This document shows positions 35,301 through 50,300 of a stretch of DNA of 64,000 nucleotides, piece by piece; positions within the stretch are counted from its first letter, which is position 1; every line of letters starts with the position of its first letter. This stretch comes from Prinia subflava (lineage: Eukaryota; Chordata; Aves; Passeriformes; Cisticolidae), in contig NC_086259.1 of assembly GCF_021018805.1 (NCBI RefSeq), positions 2,418,001 to 2,482,000 of the forward strand. Reading direction: 5' to 3'. A program made the translations under genes and the position numbers. Under the pieces are notes generated by a model. It saw only the letters and a program-made list of their open reading frames with translations, was not told where the DNA came from and made no database searches.

Positions 35301-38300
35301 TAAAATTGCTGCTCTGTATCATTGTATGCTGAGGAGTTGTGTTGGTTCTCTGGGCCTGACAGTGTTGATGTTTAAACCACAGGTAGTGCCTCCCAAAGTG
35401 GTGATGGTGGGTACCATATAGATTAATCTGTTAATGCTCAGTGTTAAGTACATCTCAAATATTGTATCCTCAGAGGTGTGTCTGGCATGTACTCGTAAGC
35501 TGTTGTTTAGTAGAGCTCTCGGGTCATTGTCCCTGGTACGCACATACTCAATTGTGTTCCCAGCAGCAGCTGTTGTCCTTAGAGTTTACTTTTAATGGGT
35601 ATTTATTTCTAATTTTGTTCTCCTGACCCTGACTAGACTGCTAGAAGTCACTGTCCCCCAAACACTCAAGTGACTGCTTTTTTCATCACTGCTCTGCATA
35701 AACTGCAGTCATTTAAATTCCATACTGAATCGGGTCTACTAGTGGGAGCTCCTTTTCTTCTTTGAAGTAGAATCTCGTGCTACATGAGAATCAAAGAAAG
35801 ACACACTATAGAGAATACTCTAGTGCTGTACATTAATTTTCCTGTGTGTTCTGTGGTTAGGCAGTTGTTTATGTGTTACCTTGCTGTTGTTTCCTGTGTG
35901 GTGACTGTTGCCTTGCCCCCGCCAGGGATGGTGCTGGTGCGCACGGACGCCGGGCAGCTCGTGATGGTGCCGCAGCAGGCCCTGGCACAGGCTCAGATGC
36001 AGGCTCAGGTGCAGACACAGGCCCAGGGTCCTGCCAGCATGTCACCCAGGCTTTCTGTGCCCACAACTGGACCTGTTTTTCGCCTCTCAACAGCTCAGGT
36101 ATGTCCGGCGTGGTTTCACATGGGTGCATTATGTCTTACACATTATTATGTGTATGTTTCTGCAACTGTGCCTTCCTCCCCTGTTGGTTGTGAAAACAGG
36201 AAATGCTTATTCAAATGGAGTTTATTTTATGAGGCCTAGGATTTTTTTTTTTAATTTTAGGAAAAAAATCTTTAGAGTCTCTTAAGACTCTGTTCAGACT
36301 GAGAAATGCTTGGAGGCTACAAATCTCAGTCTTAGCCTGGGCTGTGCATCACTGGTTTAACAAGTGTCCTTCCCTTGCTGCTCTTGAATTGGAGATACTG
36401 TGTGATCCAAGCATGCTGAATCCTAGGACAGCTAATTTCACTGGACATTAGAAAAGAGAAAGCCAATCACATTCTATCCAAGCATTTGCAATAATTTTTA
36501 AAAAACTTTTAAAATGTGATTTATTCAAAAGAAAGATTTCATTCTTCTAACTTGCCTCTGGATTTGATCTGTCTACACTGAAAGTTTTGCCTGTGTTGTG
36601 AGTACGTTTCCCTTTTTCTAGGGATTGATAGGATAGAATGCTTTCAATGTCTCAAACTCATCAGGGGAATGTGTTGATTTGAACTTGGAGCTAATTTATT
36701 TTCTAGGGTGAATGTGGGGTGGTCTTGTGTTTTTTGGGTTGTTTTTTGTTTCATTTGTTTGAGGTTTTTTTTTTTAAATTTCTTTGAAGGCTTCATTGGC
36801 TTAAAAGTTTGCAGAGAGGCAATTTAGCTTTGGGCCATTTAGGGCTAGGACTGAGCTATGTTACTAAAATGTGGAGGCAAACATCTTTGGATATTAGTAC
36901 AGGGCTGCTGTGCAATAGTAATAGGAGGTGGAGTTTCAGGTAGTTTTGCCTAAGGTGTATGTTGGCAGAAGAGATAAGTAATTCTGTGTGGAAAGATGAA
37001 AAATGTGCCTTTACAACTTTTTAGTTGTTGTAGAAGTTGCTTGAAATAAATTCAACAGGTATTTCCCAATATTTATAATTTCATTACTTTCCCTTTATAT
37101 GCTTTATGTATTGCACTATATTTATAGTCTGAAAGATCCTTAAGTTAAATTCAAAACTGAAAACAATGATAAACATTTCAGAAGAGAAGGAAGCTGGAAT
37201 AAATTCAGAGAATTGAAAATAGTAACGTGAGGCAATCCATAAACCACAGAGCCAAGTAGAATGTAAGTTTTAGAAGTGAGTGTACCTAGGCAGACTGTAA
37301 CTCAGTGTCAGGAAAGACATAAAGCCTGGAAACACTTGGAAAAACTTCATGCTCTCAAAAGAGAAGTGCAGTATTGGATGAAATTTGCTAAAGAACTATT
37401 TGCAGAAAAGGCAGCCATATAATGTTTAAATTTGTGCTGTGTGGAAGAATACGACTTGTAGAAACCTTCAAAGAGAAATGTATTCCAGGAAAAGTAAACA
37501 CTGAGCTAAGCCTGTGTTTGTTTACAGATTTTTTTTTTACTAGTTTGATGACAACAAAGTTGCAGCCAATTTCTGAATTTGTCCGCCTGTCTTTGGTTGC
37601 TGGGGGCTTTCTTTGCAAATAAGCGCAGTCACTGCTTTAGTGATCACTTCAAGGGCTCCTGAGACAAGTGGGTAGTGTAACTGCAAAGCAGGTGTGTGGT
37701 GGGACTGTACCAACAATGGCATCTCAGTTAGTTTTAGCCATTTTTCTTCCATACTGTTCAGTTTTTATGTGGCCAGCAGACTGAATTAAAATTCAACATA
37801 GAAGCATTCATAACAGATATTAACAGATTTTTTGTAATTTGAAGACTTCTGAGGAATAACCTTTACTGCACCCCTGCTTGGCACTGGGTTCAGTCTGGGG
37901 TTTGGATCCCAAAGTCAGCCTTAGGATGTGTGCACAGCAGATGTAGCTCATGTTGATCTCAGGCAGCTGTTCTCTACTTTTATGAAGCAGTTAATGTTGC
38001 AGAAGGAGTATTATTGATGGATTTATATAAAAGTAAACCCGTGAGGAATACTGCATGTTCAGGTGTTGTGGAGCCAGCTGAAATCTGCAGGAGTTCAGGT
38101 ATGACAGAGTTGTGTTGGTTTTGTACAGGGTTGTGCCCAGATGAATAGAACACCCCCTGCACTCCAGAGGATCCTTTGCAGTACCTGGTGCTGACACACT
38201 GGCTTGGAACAGAGGCAGCCAGCAAGGCCTTGGCAGTGATCAGTACTTGCAAGATGTGAAAATTTGGTTGTTTTAGTGTAGGGGGATTAGAATCATGATA

Positions 38301-41300
38301 CTGTAGCTTGTCAGGAGTCATCTCCTTTGAAAATCAGTGGTAGCTGCCCAAACTGTACTGCATCATTTCTGTATTTGTTGTAATTAACAGGGTTAAGAAA
38401 TAATTAATATTGCCCATGGGAAATTCACATTGAACTTCCCTGACTCTGGATTTGATCTTCAGAGACTTTCATTGTGACATGCATTTCATATGTTTTATAT
38501 ATGTTTTGACCTAAGATTGTTCTTTAAAAGTATGGTTGACAGCCTTTTAAAACAAGATTGTAAAGATATGAATTCTAATGTTTTATCTAATCAGAACTAG
38601 GCACAAGACTTCTTTTTGATTAGGTGGATAATTTATAACCAGATGCTGCTCATTGGTTTTCCAGATTAAATATTCAATGATACTTATTATGCTAAGGTTT
38701 TAGAAATGTCAGTTGTTTGTTTGAGTAGTCAGTATAATTAGTCAATTCAGGGATTGTTCTAAAATAAAGGAAATGATGTGTACTGAAAAATAATTTTTTC
38801 AGGGAGTTTTTATTTAAGCTGTTTTCTTTCAGGATCTCTTTCTGGTGGTCAGAAAGCTGAATTCAGTGGATTAAAATTTCCAGGAGGAGTTTCAAATTCA
38901 ATATTAATCAAAAATAATGTCCTAGGTTTTTATGTATATAGAGTATGAATATTCAAGAGTCATGGTGTCCACTGTGACTGAAACACAGGGAAATTCTGGT
39001 TCCATTAGCTCAAGACAGAATATAAACATTAATTGCCTGAATCCTGCCAAGTGTTTTGTGAGATGGATGAACGTGGCACACTATGGAGTTTTAACCTTTC
39101 TTTTGGATATTAATTGGTATTTTACTGTGCAGAGCTCAACTTAATTACTATATCTTTATTCAGTTATTTTAAGATAGCTTTATTTGGATTAAAATGCAGA
39201 GTGGCTTAAGTTTGTAGATCTTAGCATTGTATTTTACTCACTGAGTTTTACCCTTCTTTTGGCTATGTAGAAAGTCAGCACAGGTGGAAATTTGCAATCT
39301 GCCTTAAGGATTCTAGGAAATAATATCTTATGAAGAATATATCAGAAAAAGTCACGGCTTTCATACTTTATTGGTATTATGGTTACTGTTCTGCAGATTG
39401 TCCTAATTTTTAGCCTGTATCAGGTGTCACAAGTTACTCAGCTAAGTGATTGTTTTCAGTGCTCATTTGTTTAATACCCTTTGAATAATTATTGTGATGA
39501 GACAGTGTGTTGTGAGCTGTACAGCAAGATGTAAAATACAGGATATTAAATAACATGCCAAAGAAGTTGCAAAAGCTGGCAGTTACTTTTGGCAACTCAT
39601 TAAGAAGTGCTGAAAGTGCTAACTGGAGAACATAAAAAGGATTTGGAATTACCTTTTTTAAAACTAGAAGAAGGAGGGTCTGAAAAACTACCAAGTGTTC
39701 ATCTAAGTTTGAAAGCTCTTTGGTTCTCTCCCCTTGACAACTGTGTAATTTCTCCACTCTCAAAAAAGGAAGGGCATATAAGGCAATGTTTTAAATGTTC
39801 TGAGATAAGATCTACACAGAGAGCTGTTCAGATTCTAAACCATTTCTGCAGCCTGAGTACTGCAAGATTTTTCGTGCCGTACCCACAGCGGTCATTTGCT
39901 CACAGAAATTTTGGAAGAAAATGAACCAGGTTTTCCCTGCAAATCCCTCTAACATCAGCAGCTGGGCTGATACCTGGTCAGTATGTGGGGAACCTTTCTC
40001 TGGGAACAATGGGAGCTGCTGAGATGAGGAAAGTGTAATGTGTTTGCCCTGAGGAATTTGTGTAAGGCCTTGAGTAAAGGCTTTCCTTAAAGACAGTGCC
40101 TCTACCCTTACATATTCTGCTGCTGAAGGTTCAGAAGTTAAATATCTGTATACAGTAGTACTTACCCTTGGAGGGAATTGATAGAGCCACCCCTCTTCCC
40201 TTCCCAGGTTTAAAAAAGGTGTGTTTGGATTGCAGTGCCAAACACAAGAGTTCAGAAAGACTAAGATCCATAATTTCCTGTTGATCCTACATTGCTGTGT
40301 CCTGTGGGTGTGCAGGGAATTCCAGTCCTTCCATGATGAATGCTTCAGTGGACAGTCAAGGCACATGACTGAGTTGCACAGCAGACATAGATCTGACGTT
40401 TCTTATTCTTTGATTGCTTGGATTTGCTATTTGACTTCTGTGGTTTATAGTATCTGTGTCTTGTTTTCTGCAGCTTCCCCGAGTAGAGGCAGATGTACAG
40501 CTTTGGGTACACTTTGGTGTTAGGTTCTTGGGAGAAGAGAGGCAAGTCCATTTTGAAAGGAAGACTTGGGTTCTTCTTGACTCTTAGGTGGGGTGATCTT
40601 TGATTAGACATTTAATTATGCTCCTCTTAATTGCTGCTGTGTAAAGCATGAACAAAGTCTGATGATTTCCATTCTTGGTGGGATTCTGGAAAACTGGCAA
40701 ATGGGGATAAGCACAGAGGGAGGGCAGGGAGGGTCTCAGCTGGGCCAGTTTAAGCTGGACACGTGTCCCAGGAGGAGGGACAGTGTCTGCAGCACCGTCA
40801 CCAGAGGAGCACTGGAACACAGCCACAGCAAGGAGTCAGCAGGACTGAGAGCAGTACCTGGAACAGAAAGGTGTATTTGATATTTTAATGATCTTTTCCA
40901 TTTACAGTCTTCCTGGTATCTTTAAAATATTCAAGAAAAACATGAGTACCAATTCCATGATCATCAAGAAAAACAATTGTACCAAATAACAGTTTTCATT
41001 TAGTTCAAGTTATAAGATTGTGTAGGACGGGATGGGATGGGATGGGACGGGATTGTGTAGTGGGGATGTTAATGGTTGGACTCACTGACCTTTGAGACCT
41101 TTCCCAACATAAATGAATTTATAATTCTGTGATATTAACTATTCCTAGCTGCAGTTTTTCTCTGGAGTTTTGTTTTGAGAAAAATTGCAAAATACTCAGG
41201 TATATTAAAAGTATTTTTCATACCAGTGCAGCTACAAGAGGCTTGTTCGGTTTTTTTAATTGGCATCTCAGGGTTTATATGGAAATACTTGGTCTTCCCT

Positions 41301-44300
41301 GAGTATTAAAATAATCTTTGGATGCATTAAAAAGTACAAGTTTGTTGTACTGTAAAAGTGATAATGTGCTTCTTTTGAAAAACATGATTTGGATGTTTTT
41401 GACTTGCCTGTGCATAATTTTAATTTAGCTTTTTTCTCTTTGTGATTTTAGTTTCCTTTTACTTTTTGGTTGATATTAATTTTAGCTGAATATTAATAGT
41501 TTTTTAACATTGCCAAAATTTAATCAGCTTTAGACTATTAATTAAGGTACAGGATTTTTAGGAAACAAGCCATAATTTGTTGGAACTTAAATTGATCTTA
41601 GGAGAATTCTGCTCTGGGTTCTTGTATTATGAGCAGCTCAAACAGTGTGGGTTTGCTTGCACTACTATATTCTTCAGAGATAATAAATAAATTCAGAAGT
41701 CTTTTAAAACTGGTTATCAGATTGCATTAAATTTTTGCCTCCATATCTTGTTTTGAATCTTAGACTTGTGAAATTGTGAAAAATGGGGAGGTGCTGCCAT
41801 CTAGTTTTCCTTTGCTGTGTTTCTTTTGTTTATCTTCAAGTTTCATTTGTACAATTTACGGCTTTGCATGCCTTGGATGTGGTTTTTTCACTGGCTTTCA
41901 GTATCTTAATACCCAGGTGGACTTACATTCATCATAACCAAATAGCAAAAAAATTGCTTATTTCAAATTCTTTTAAATTGCAATTATTTTATGTTAGTTA
42001 CAAAATTAAAGTGCTGCTGTACTCTAAGAATATAAAGTGAATATCATACGGCAAAGAGCAATGTAAGCCTGGCCTGTAATGTTTTAGTTTTGAATATTTG
42101 TTGTTGGAACTTCAAAGCAGGTGAAAGAATGTATATTGGAGTTTTCATGGGACTGCTGCTGAAAATGGATTTGGCTTCAGAGTTTATGAATGTTTTTGTT
42201 TTCAAGTTTGATTGAAAATGTGTTTTCCATTAAGTTTTTTTGTATCTTTTTAGTGATCAGAAAGGGCACTTATGTGTGAAGTTTGATGGTTTAGTGTTTT
42301 GTTTTCGTTGTCTAAAGAGTCTGATATATAATTTTTTTAAAGAAAATGACAGCTTTTTCTAGCTTTGTTTTTCTTGCTTTAGGCATTTTTCTAACTTCCG
42401 CTTTTCAGAATTTGAAGTTTATATCATGAACTGTTTTGTTTTCTGTGTTTGGATACTCACTTTATGTTAAGTTTCATTTTGCCGTCTGTTTTTAAAATGA
42501 AAAAAAAAATTTAAAAGTTTTTTTAGGCTGTGTGAGTACTGCATCCCCTGCTGTGGCTGTGTTTTTGCAGTGGAACCCGCTCTGAGCAGCAGCAGCAGCT
42601 CAGGCTGTGCCTTCCCTTGGTGCTGAGGGCAGTCTGAGCTGGGCTGAGGTGCCCAAGCTGCTGCTCTTGCTAAGGCAGAGCCTTTCAAATCTGAGATTGG
42701 CCTGGTCGTACACTTATGTCTGGGTTTTCAGCATTGTTTATATTTTTATGGCACCTTTGGTATTTTTTCCTCACTTATTTATTATTACTGACTCTTGTTT
42801 TTCTTTCTGCTTTTCTGACAAATGTTTGTTTTACTTTTTGCATAAATTTTAAGCAAACAGATAAATCTTTGTTGTTGCCAAGGTGCACTGCCATTATTAT
42901 CAGATAAGCTATTCCATTCTGTTTCCTTGCTGTAGATGTTTTTGGGTTTCTTTGCAGTGTTCTGGAGAATACATTTGTGGCAGTAGGGCAGGTGAGGTGG
43001 GAGGTCAGAGAGAGTAAGGAATGTGTGGTTTTTACTGTGCTTTAACCACAATACTGTTTTCCTTCTTTTCCTTTACAATGAGTGATTCTTTTCTGTATAA
43101 GCAGACAATAGGTTTTCAGTACTTACAAATGATACTGTTTATGTTTTTGTAGCATTAACACAGCTCTAAAACTTAGAAAACACTCAAATGTTAGCAAGGC
43201 TGTACATTTAAACATGCAAAGTTCAGGAAGTGCTGTAAAGGAGGTTCCTGAGCACTGTCACACAGTGCCTCCCATGTGCATATGCATTATGCTACATGAG
43301 CACATACTACTGTTATTTTAAATTTATACGGTGTGTAAGCTGGACAGTCCTCATTAATGAAGATTTATGTAATATTTGTTCCTCCGCTGTTCAGTGGGTT
43401 GCTTCAGGCTTACTTGTTGCCTCTCTCTGCAGTGGGAATTAATAACCTAGCAGGTTTTTTGTGAAGCTTATCCCTATAACAACTTTCTCAACAATGGAGT
43501 TAAGGGGATTACTAGCCTCCTTTTGTAAGTAGGAAATAGAGCCTAATTGTCTCTATTTTAAATACAAAATGAAAAATGCTGGCTAATTTATTGTGTTCAG
43601 TTTGACTTCATTTGCAGCCTTCAGTTGCAGCCATGGCCATTCCTGGTCACAAACTCCACACTGCAAGTTATGCACTCATAAATACATTGCATAAGAGTAT
43701 TGATTGCAATGGATTTATCTGTATTTGCAGGCAGCACTAAGCACTAGAGCCAGGAGTAGAATCCAGCTGAAGTGACAAAATTCAGCTGGTTTTTATTCAC
43801 CAGATATTTTGGATGAAACCTAGTGATTGCAGGAGGACCAGCCACTTCACCAGGGCATGAGAATGCTTTGATAAATGTTTGCTTCAGCAACAGGGGTTTT
43901 GGACTTAGCACCCCTGGTTTCTGAAGGTTTTCTCTTGTGGCCCCATAGTCCTCTGGCTGTCCTGTGTAATTGCTCCCAGTCCTGTGTCTTCCTGCCCTGT
44001 TATCCCCAGAGGAGCGTTGTGCACATGAGGAACAGAGCAGCATCTCCCTGCTTTGGTTCTGATGCTCCACTCAGTGACACTGGTGGCAGTGAAGGTTCTG
44101 CTTCTGCTGTCTGACCTGTTAGAGATTCTGTTTCCAGTAATTTTCTGTCATTGTGAGTGAATGTCAGGCTTTAAAGGGATAATACTTTGGGTCAGTTTTG
44201 CTGTATTTTTACTGGGCTGAAAAAAAAATAAAATCTCTGATAAAAAGTTTCTTTTCATCTGACATTTGAGTGCCTGGTCATGTGAACTGTAACCAGAGGA

Positions 44301-47300
44301 ATTGAGAGGCAGTCAATCAACGTGTGAAGTTTCTCTGTGAACTGTTCAGAAGTTTAAGCCTTGGGAAGCAGAGTTTGCTAATGGGGAGTGTTATGATGGA
44401 TTAATAGCAGTTTGGGATACAGCCATACTTGGCTTGAGTTAGTTATGGAAAATTATGTGGCAGTTGTCCCTGCCTGGACATCAGGTGCCCACCAGAGCCT
44501 CTCCATCCCTGTCCTCAGCTGGACAAGGAGAGAAAGTGTAAGGAAAGTCTCATGAGTCAGGATGGAGATCTCTCACCAGTTACTGACACAGCAAAACAGG
44601 CTCGGCTGGGGGGATTTAATTCATTACCAATCAGATACATAATTGGATAGTGAGAAATAAAAACTAAATCTTAAAACACCTTCTCCTCACCCCACCTTTC
44701 TTCCTGGGCTTAACTTTACTCCCAGCTTTCACCACCTTTCCCCAAGTGGTGCATGGGCACAGGGAGTGGGGGCTGTGCTCAGCTCATCCCAGGTTGTCTC
44801 TGCTGCTCCTTCTTCCTCAGGGGAAGGGCTCCTCACACTCTTCCTGAGCTGCAGTGTGGGGTCCCTCCCACAGGAGACAGTGAGCTCCATGAGCTTCTCC
44901 AGCCTGAGAGCTTCCCATGGGCTGCAGTCCTTCCGGAGCTGCTGCAGCCTGGTCCTTTCCATGGGTGCAGTCAGTCCTTCAGGAGCTGCTGCAGCCTGGT
45001 CCTTCCCATGGGTGCAGTCAGTCCTTCAGGAGCTGCTGCAGCCCCTGAGGGGTCACAGGTCCTGCCAGCAAAGCTGTTCCAGCTTGGGCTCCTCTCTCCA
45101 CAGGGCCACAGGTCCTGCCAGGAGCTGCTCCAGTGTGGAGCTCCTGGGGTCACAGCCTCCTTCAGGCCCCCGTGCTCCGTGTGGGACCCTGCAGGGGCTG
45201 CAGGGGGATCTCTGCTCCATGCTGGGCCCTGCAGGGGGATCTCTGCTCCATCCCGGGCCCTGCAGGGGGATCTCTGCTCCATGCTGGGCCCTGCAGGGGG
45301 ATCTCTGCTCCATGCTGGGCCCTGCAGGGGGATCTCTGATCTATCCTGGAGCCCGAGGGCTGCAGGGCACAGCCGCCTCTCCCTGGGCTGCACCTGGGCC
45401 TGGGGGAACCTCAGCTCCAGCACCTGGAGCAGCTCCTGCCCCTCCTGCCCTGCCCTGGGTCTGCAGAGCTGCTCCTCTCACATCTCCTCACTCCTCTCCC
45501 CCAGCTGCAATTCCACGGGATCTCCTGCCCTTTCCTGAATGTTCCCCAGAGGTGCAGCCACTGTCACTGATGGGCCCGGCCTTGGCCAGGGGCTGCAATT
45601 GGCTCTACTGGACACAGGGGAGGCTTCTGGCAGCTTCTCACAAAGCCACCCCACCTCCAAAACCTGGCCATGCCAGCCCAGTGCAAGTGAGCTCCCAGAT
45701 TTGACCTTTAGCTTCTGCTTCTGCCAGTGTCTGTGATCCCACTTCAGTTTTCTCCTTGTTAAACAGTGCTGTTGATGAGGCATCTCAGTTGGCATCTTAG
45801 CATGGTCTGTTGAGTTTATAAGAAGTCTTCTAGATTAACGATTAGAAATAATAATTATTTAATAATAATATAATTTTTAAGTTTTATAAACTTAAAGATC
45901 TTTTGGAAAAACTTTGCATAACACTTAGTGAAGCCATGTATTGGAAGATGTAGAGATGTCACAGTCTGTGTTGTGAAAAACTTGGCTTTTGTGTTAGTGT
46001 TTGTTCAAATGCTGTTTTGGGTATCTTGTTCTTTTTGGTTGATAGTGGCCAAGTTTATTGACAGGAATGATCATGAAAAATATATGGAACTTAGTTATCA
46101 AAAGTGAGCTCTAGTGCAGAGCCTGTGCTGCTGGTGCCTGGAGTGTTGGTCAGGAGGTGGTTCTGTAGTACAAAATGCAAGTGTATCCCAAACCTGCTCC
46201 CAAGGATTTGCATACTAGCCCTCTTGCAGTTTGACTTCATTTGATATAGCTGTGAATGTGCAATGCAATCTCTAAAATTGGTGCAGTCCTGCCTTGGCAG
46301 TGACAAATAATTTTTGGCTATTTTGACTGTTTCCTCCATATTCAAGTGACTTGCATTTTCAAATGGAGCCTTGTGTATTCCTTGAAGTACAGACAGCTTG
46401 TTTGTGCACAGCAGGTAGAATGGATTCTCTCCCAAGCTTTGCCTCCCTGTTCTTGTGCCCAGAGCTCTGGGGAGAAGGAGAGATGTTGTTTAAGGAGTGA
46501 ATTTACAGGACACAGAGTATTTCTTCACTGTGAACAATTCCAGTGTGCTCTGACTGCCGAAGTGACAGTGACTTGTTGCACCCTGGAATCTGAGACACTT
46601 GTGTTACCTGTGACTTGGGCAGGCAGAGCAAACCTTGGGACAGCCCGTCCTCCCAGGCTGTCCCTGCTGAAATGCTCCTTTCCTGTGCAGCACTGTGCTG
46701 TGCTCCCCATTGCTGAGCTGCCTGACAGAGCCAGCTCTGTGTGCAGATGCTCCTCCAGTGTCCCCGTGGGCATCAGTAACAGGTTATCCTTCATGGTCTG
46801 GTGTCCTGCCTGTGTCTGAGTACAGGGCAAAAGGCTCTTCAGTGTTACCTGTGTGTATTTAGGGAATGTAAAAACATCTGATTTGTCTAATAAAAAGAAC
46901 AGTTAGCATTTGAAAATGTATTTCTTTTTAACTCTTCTGGTAATTTCAGAATTTAATAGCATCCTACCAAACCTGAGCAGCTTTTCCTTAAGGAACATCA
47001 TAAATTCTTTTAGATTCTTCCAGTAGGAACTTGGCTCTTTGGGCTATGATTTTGTGTTAAAATAATGTTGATAATTTTTGTTTTCTTTTTGACATATTTC
47101 TCATGAGATCTATTTACAAGTTTCCTTCCATAGAAAACACAGCTTTTTCTTCCTAAATATTTTTTATCAGTTCTCAAAGCATTCATGTTGGGAATCCTTC
47201 AAATGTCTTCTGGCAACTTATAGCTGTCACTTGAAGATCATTTCCATGATATTTAAGAATTTCTCCAGGCTAGTTCCTTGTTGTGTTTCTCATCCTCTCA

Positions 47301-50300
47301 TTTCACACTTACCTTTCTAACCCTTCTGAGTTTTGGAACCACGTTAGTAAACCATTGTATTACTTTGTTTGCAGTTCTCTGGTGCTGAGGGATTTCTTCA
47401 TATACAGCACATGAGTAGATTTTACTGCCATTTTCTATCAAATACTTTTGTCACTATTGATTTTTAAAACCAAGGGTGAATATAGTCTTCAAGTTTCACA
47501 GTTTGCTGCTGAAGTCTGACAGACTGGAATACATTCTTAGTTGGGTGTTATTAGTGAAAATTTGTATTTTAATTCTGTGCAGTTTTTTTTTCAAGTATGT
47601 TCCTGTGATGAATAACGGGCATTTATTAGTTGAGAAAAATTCTCTACCTCGCAGTCTCACCCTGTATTTGTGGATTCCTGGCTGCAGGTCTTGCCTGGAA
47701 GCAAGTGGCTGCCAGAAGTGCCCCTGGTTATTGCTTGTTTCCTAAGTCCTCACTTCTGGAAACCCAGACTGATAAGGGGCAGATACCACAGGCATCCTGT
47801 GTTCTTAGGCTGGAAGCTGATTATAAGCAAGTGAACAAGATACACAGTATTCATATTTTAAATGCAGCATTCATCAGGTAGATATAATTTCATTCAACCG
47901 GTATTTTAAAATACTTGGCCATTTTTATAATGAAGAAAAGAGGTGTAGGGTGTTTACAACAGAAGAAGCTTCATAAGGTCCTTCTCCCCCAAAACCAGAC
48001 AATTGTGCCTCTTCCTGATGATGCTGTTTATTGCCTCTAGGCTGTCTCAGGATGGAAGGCATCCCTAGTCAAGATTTTTAAAATCTTGAAAGCTATACAA
48101 ACAACAAAAAAAAGAGGTTTGTTCAGATGTCAGGTAGATTTATTTGATTTGTTTTCTTTCCTCCTCTTTTTCCCCAAGTACAGAAGATTGATATCCAGTA
48201 GATGATGTTGCTGGACTGATTTGTAAGGAATGCTTGGGGCTTGGAATGCCTGCCTGGGCTTCTGCTCCTTTTGGAGATATTTTAGAGTACATTAGATGTT
48301 CTTTGGATATGTATTTTATGTGGGTTTAATAGACAATGTAAGAATCTAAAATAAGCAGTTCTTTATAAAATATGAATTTTAGAGACATATGAATTAAAAT
48401 TTAAATCAAGGAAAACTTGTTTTATCTTGTGAGAAACAACATCACCCATGATTTATTACTCTATCCACTTAGAAAATTTGTCTTTTCAAGTTTGTGAATG
48501 CAAATCTTAAAAAATACAAGTTGTAAGACACCAGTGTGGCCTCCATTTTTAGTAATGTGTGATTCTCATTTTGTCATAATTGCCATATTGTGTGATGTGT
48601 TTCATTTATGATGGTATTTACATTCCTGCAGAATTAAATAACTTCTCTGGAGACATTTTTTAATTCCTAAATCTTGTAATTTTGTAAGATGGCAAGAGAT
48701 TTCAGTGACAAAATAAGTAATATGTTTGCTGAATTTTCCTGACCTATAGAATGTACTGCTGGCTGAAAGGCTGCAGGTCAGTCATTTTCCTTTGTCTGCA
48801 CTTCACATTGCAGTTGCTGATGGGTACAGAGCCTGTGTTCTATGACAAAGGTTATCCCAATGCTTTGATTTCATTTCTCTGCAAGTTAATTTCTATATAA
48901 TTCAGTCTGAAATTATTTAGAGAATATTTTTCTGCTTTCTAAATTTTCTGACCATAATAATTTTCATAAAGATAAAGCACTAGACAGGCTCATAAATACC
49001 AAGAGGACCAATATGTGTTACTGGCAATGATAAACTCAAATATTGATGAACATGTAAATATTACAGCTGAATTAATGCATCAATGAATGCATTAATTTAA
49101 TGCATTAATTACATTAATAGTGACATTAATTGCTGTAACATCAATTTTTTTGCAGGTCACATTTGTTTTTTTAATATTTTCCATATAGCAATATGAGTAA
49201 TAGCTTTTAGGAGAAATACTCCAAACCTGCCATTGAACATGAGAAAGCTAATTTTTCCAATATTTGTGAGTGTATATTTAAAAGCACATTGCTAGGTTTG
49301 ATATTTTTTTTGCAGCATTAATAACGATTATTCTAGTAATCACTGTTACTGAAAAGCCTCGGAACTGAAGTTACTAAGGAGAAAAGAAGGTGAAACGCTC
49401 CTTTTTCCTCTTGCAGCAGCCGACGTCGGTGGCCACGTCCAGCGTCCGCCTGGGGCTCCCGGTGCAGGCCAAGGTGGTGCCGTCGGCGGGCGCGCTGCCC
49501 GCGGGGGCCGGGCTCCCTCACGCCACGGTCAGCGCGGGCAGCACCCGGGGCACACACACCAGATGGTTCCCTGGGAGGGGGGAGGCACAGGGGGCCCGCA
49601 GGAGCTGTGCCTGCCCCTCTGTCCTGGTTTAGGGCAAACCTGGGAGGAAACCTCACATGGGGTCCCTCTGGAATAGCAAACCCAAACGGCCCTTCACCAA
49701 CTGGTCTGGGAAAAAATCTTCTCAGAGAAAAGTGGAAAAAACTATTTATTTAACAAACAAAGTGCCCACGAGCATAAGGAATGAAGAATATGAAACAATG
49801 AAACCTGTAGTTCTGCAGTGAGATGGCAAACTGAGAAGGTTCTTGCCATGGGTTAGCTGGGTTCGCTCAGTCTCTTATCAGTCCCTCTGGCACTGGAAAA
49901 TGCCGTCCTGGGCCCTGGTGAGCTGCAGGCCTGAGCTCCCGGTGCTCTTCCAGGTTTTTCAGTGCAGATCAGATTTTAACAATCCCAAGAAAAAGGGAAA
50001 AAAATAGTCCAGGGAACTTCTCTGCCTCAGCTAGCTGAACTAACTAAAAGCAAAAAAAAAAAAAAAAAATCTGTTCCACTGTCTGTCTGTACTTCAGACA
50101 AACACCAGTCCAGGAGCAGAATGTGGAGGAGTGAGAGCAGTTTCTGGGTGCTTCTCTTCCCCCCTGCTTTGCTCTCAGAACCAATCTTAAAGGTGTAGAA
50201 CTTAATATACAGCATAGACAGAACAGGCAGTTGGGGATACAAGCATCAAAAACTCACCCCATTACACCCTGGGTCCCTGGAAGTGTCCGAGGCCAGGCTG

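Larger units (their letters stand above)
36099..49416 (+). other. TAF4-like: TAF4-like intron 2
   Basis: 13.3-kb intron holding a CR1 tail (near 41.1 kb), an LTR-type dispersed repeat with an inner minisatellite (about 44.47-45.69 kb) and an AT-rich ATTAAT cluster (49064-49136). TAF4 has extra Thr/Gln-rich coding sequence at this point of the protein; no exon for it was recognised here. Confidence 0.7.

Noticed and set aside
44753..45704. Open frames of 261 and 312 codons on + and others on -
   Set aside because: They coincide with the LTR-type dispersed repeat and its 31-bp array. The peptides are repeat-derived and not related to a known protein.
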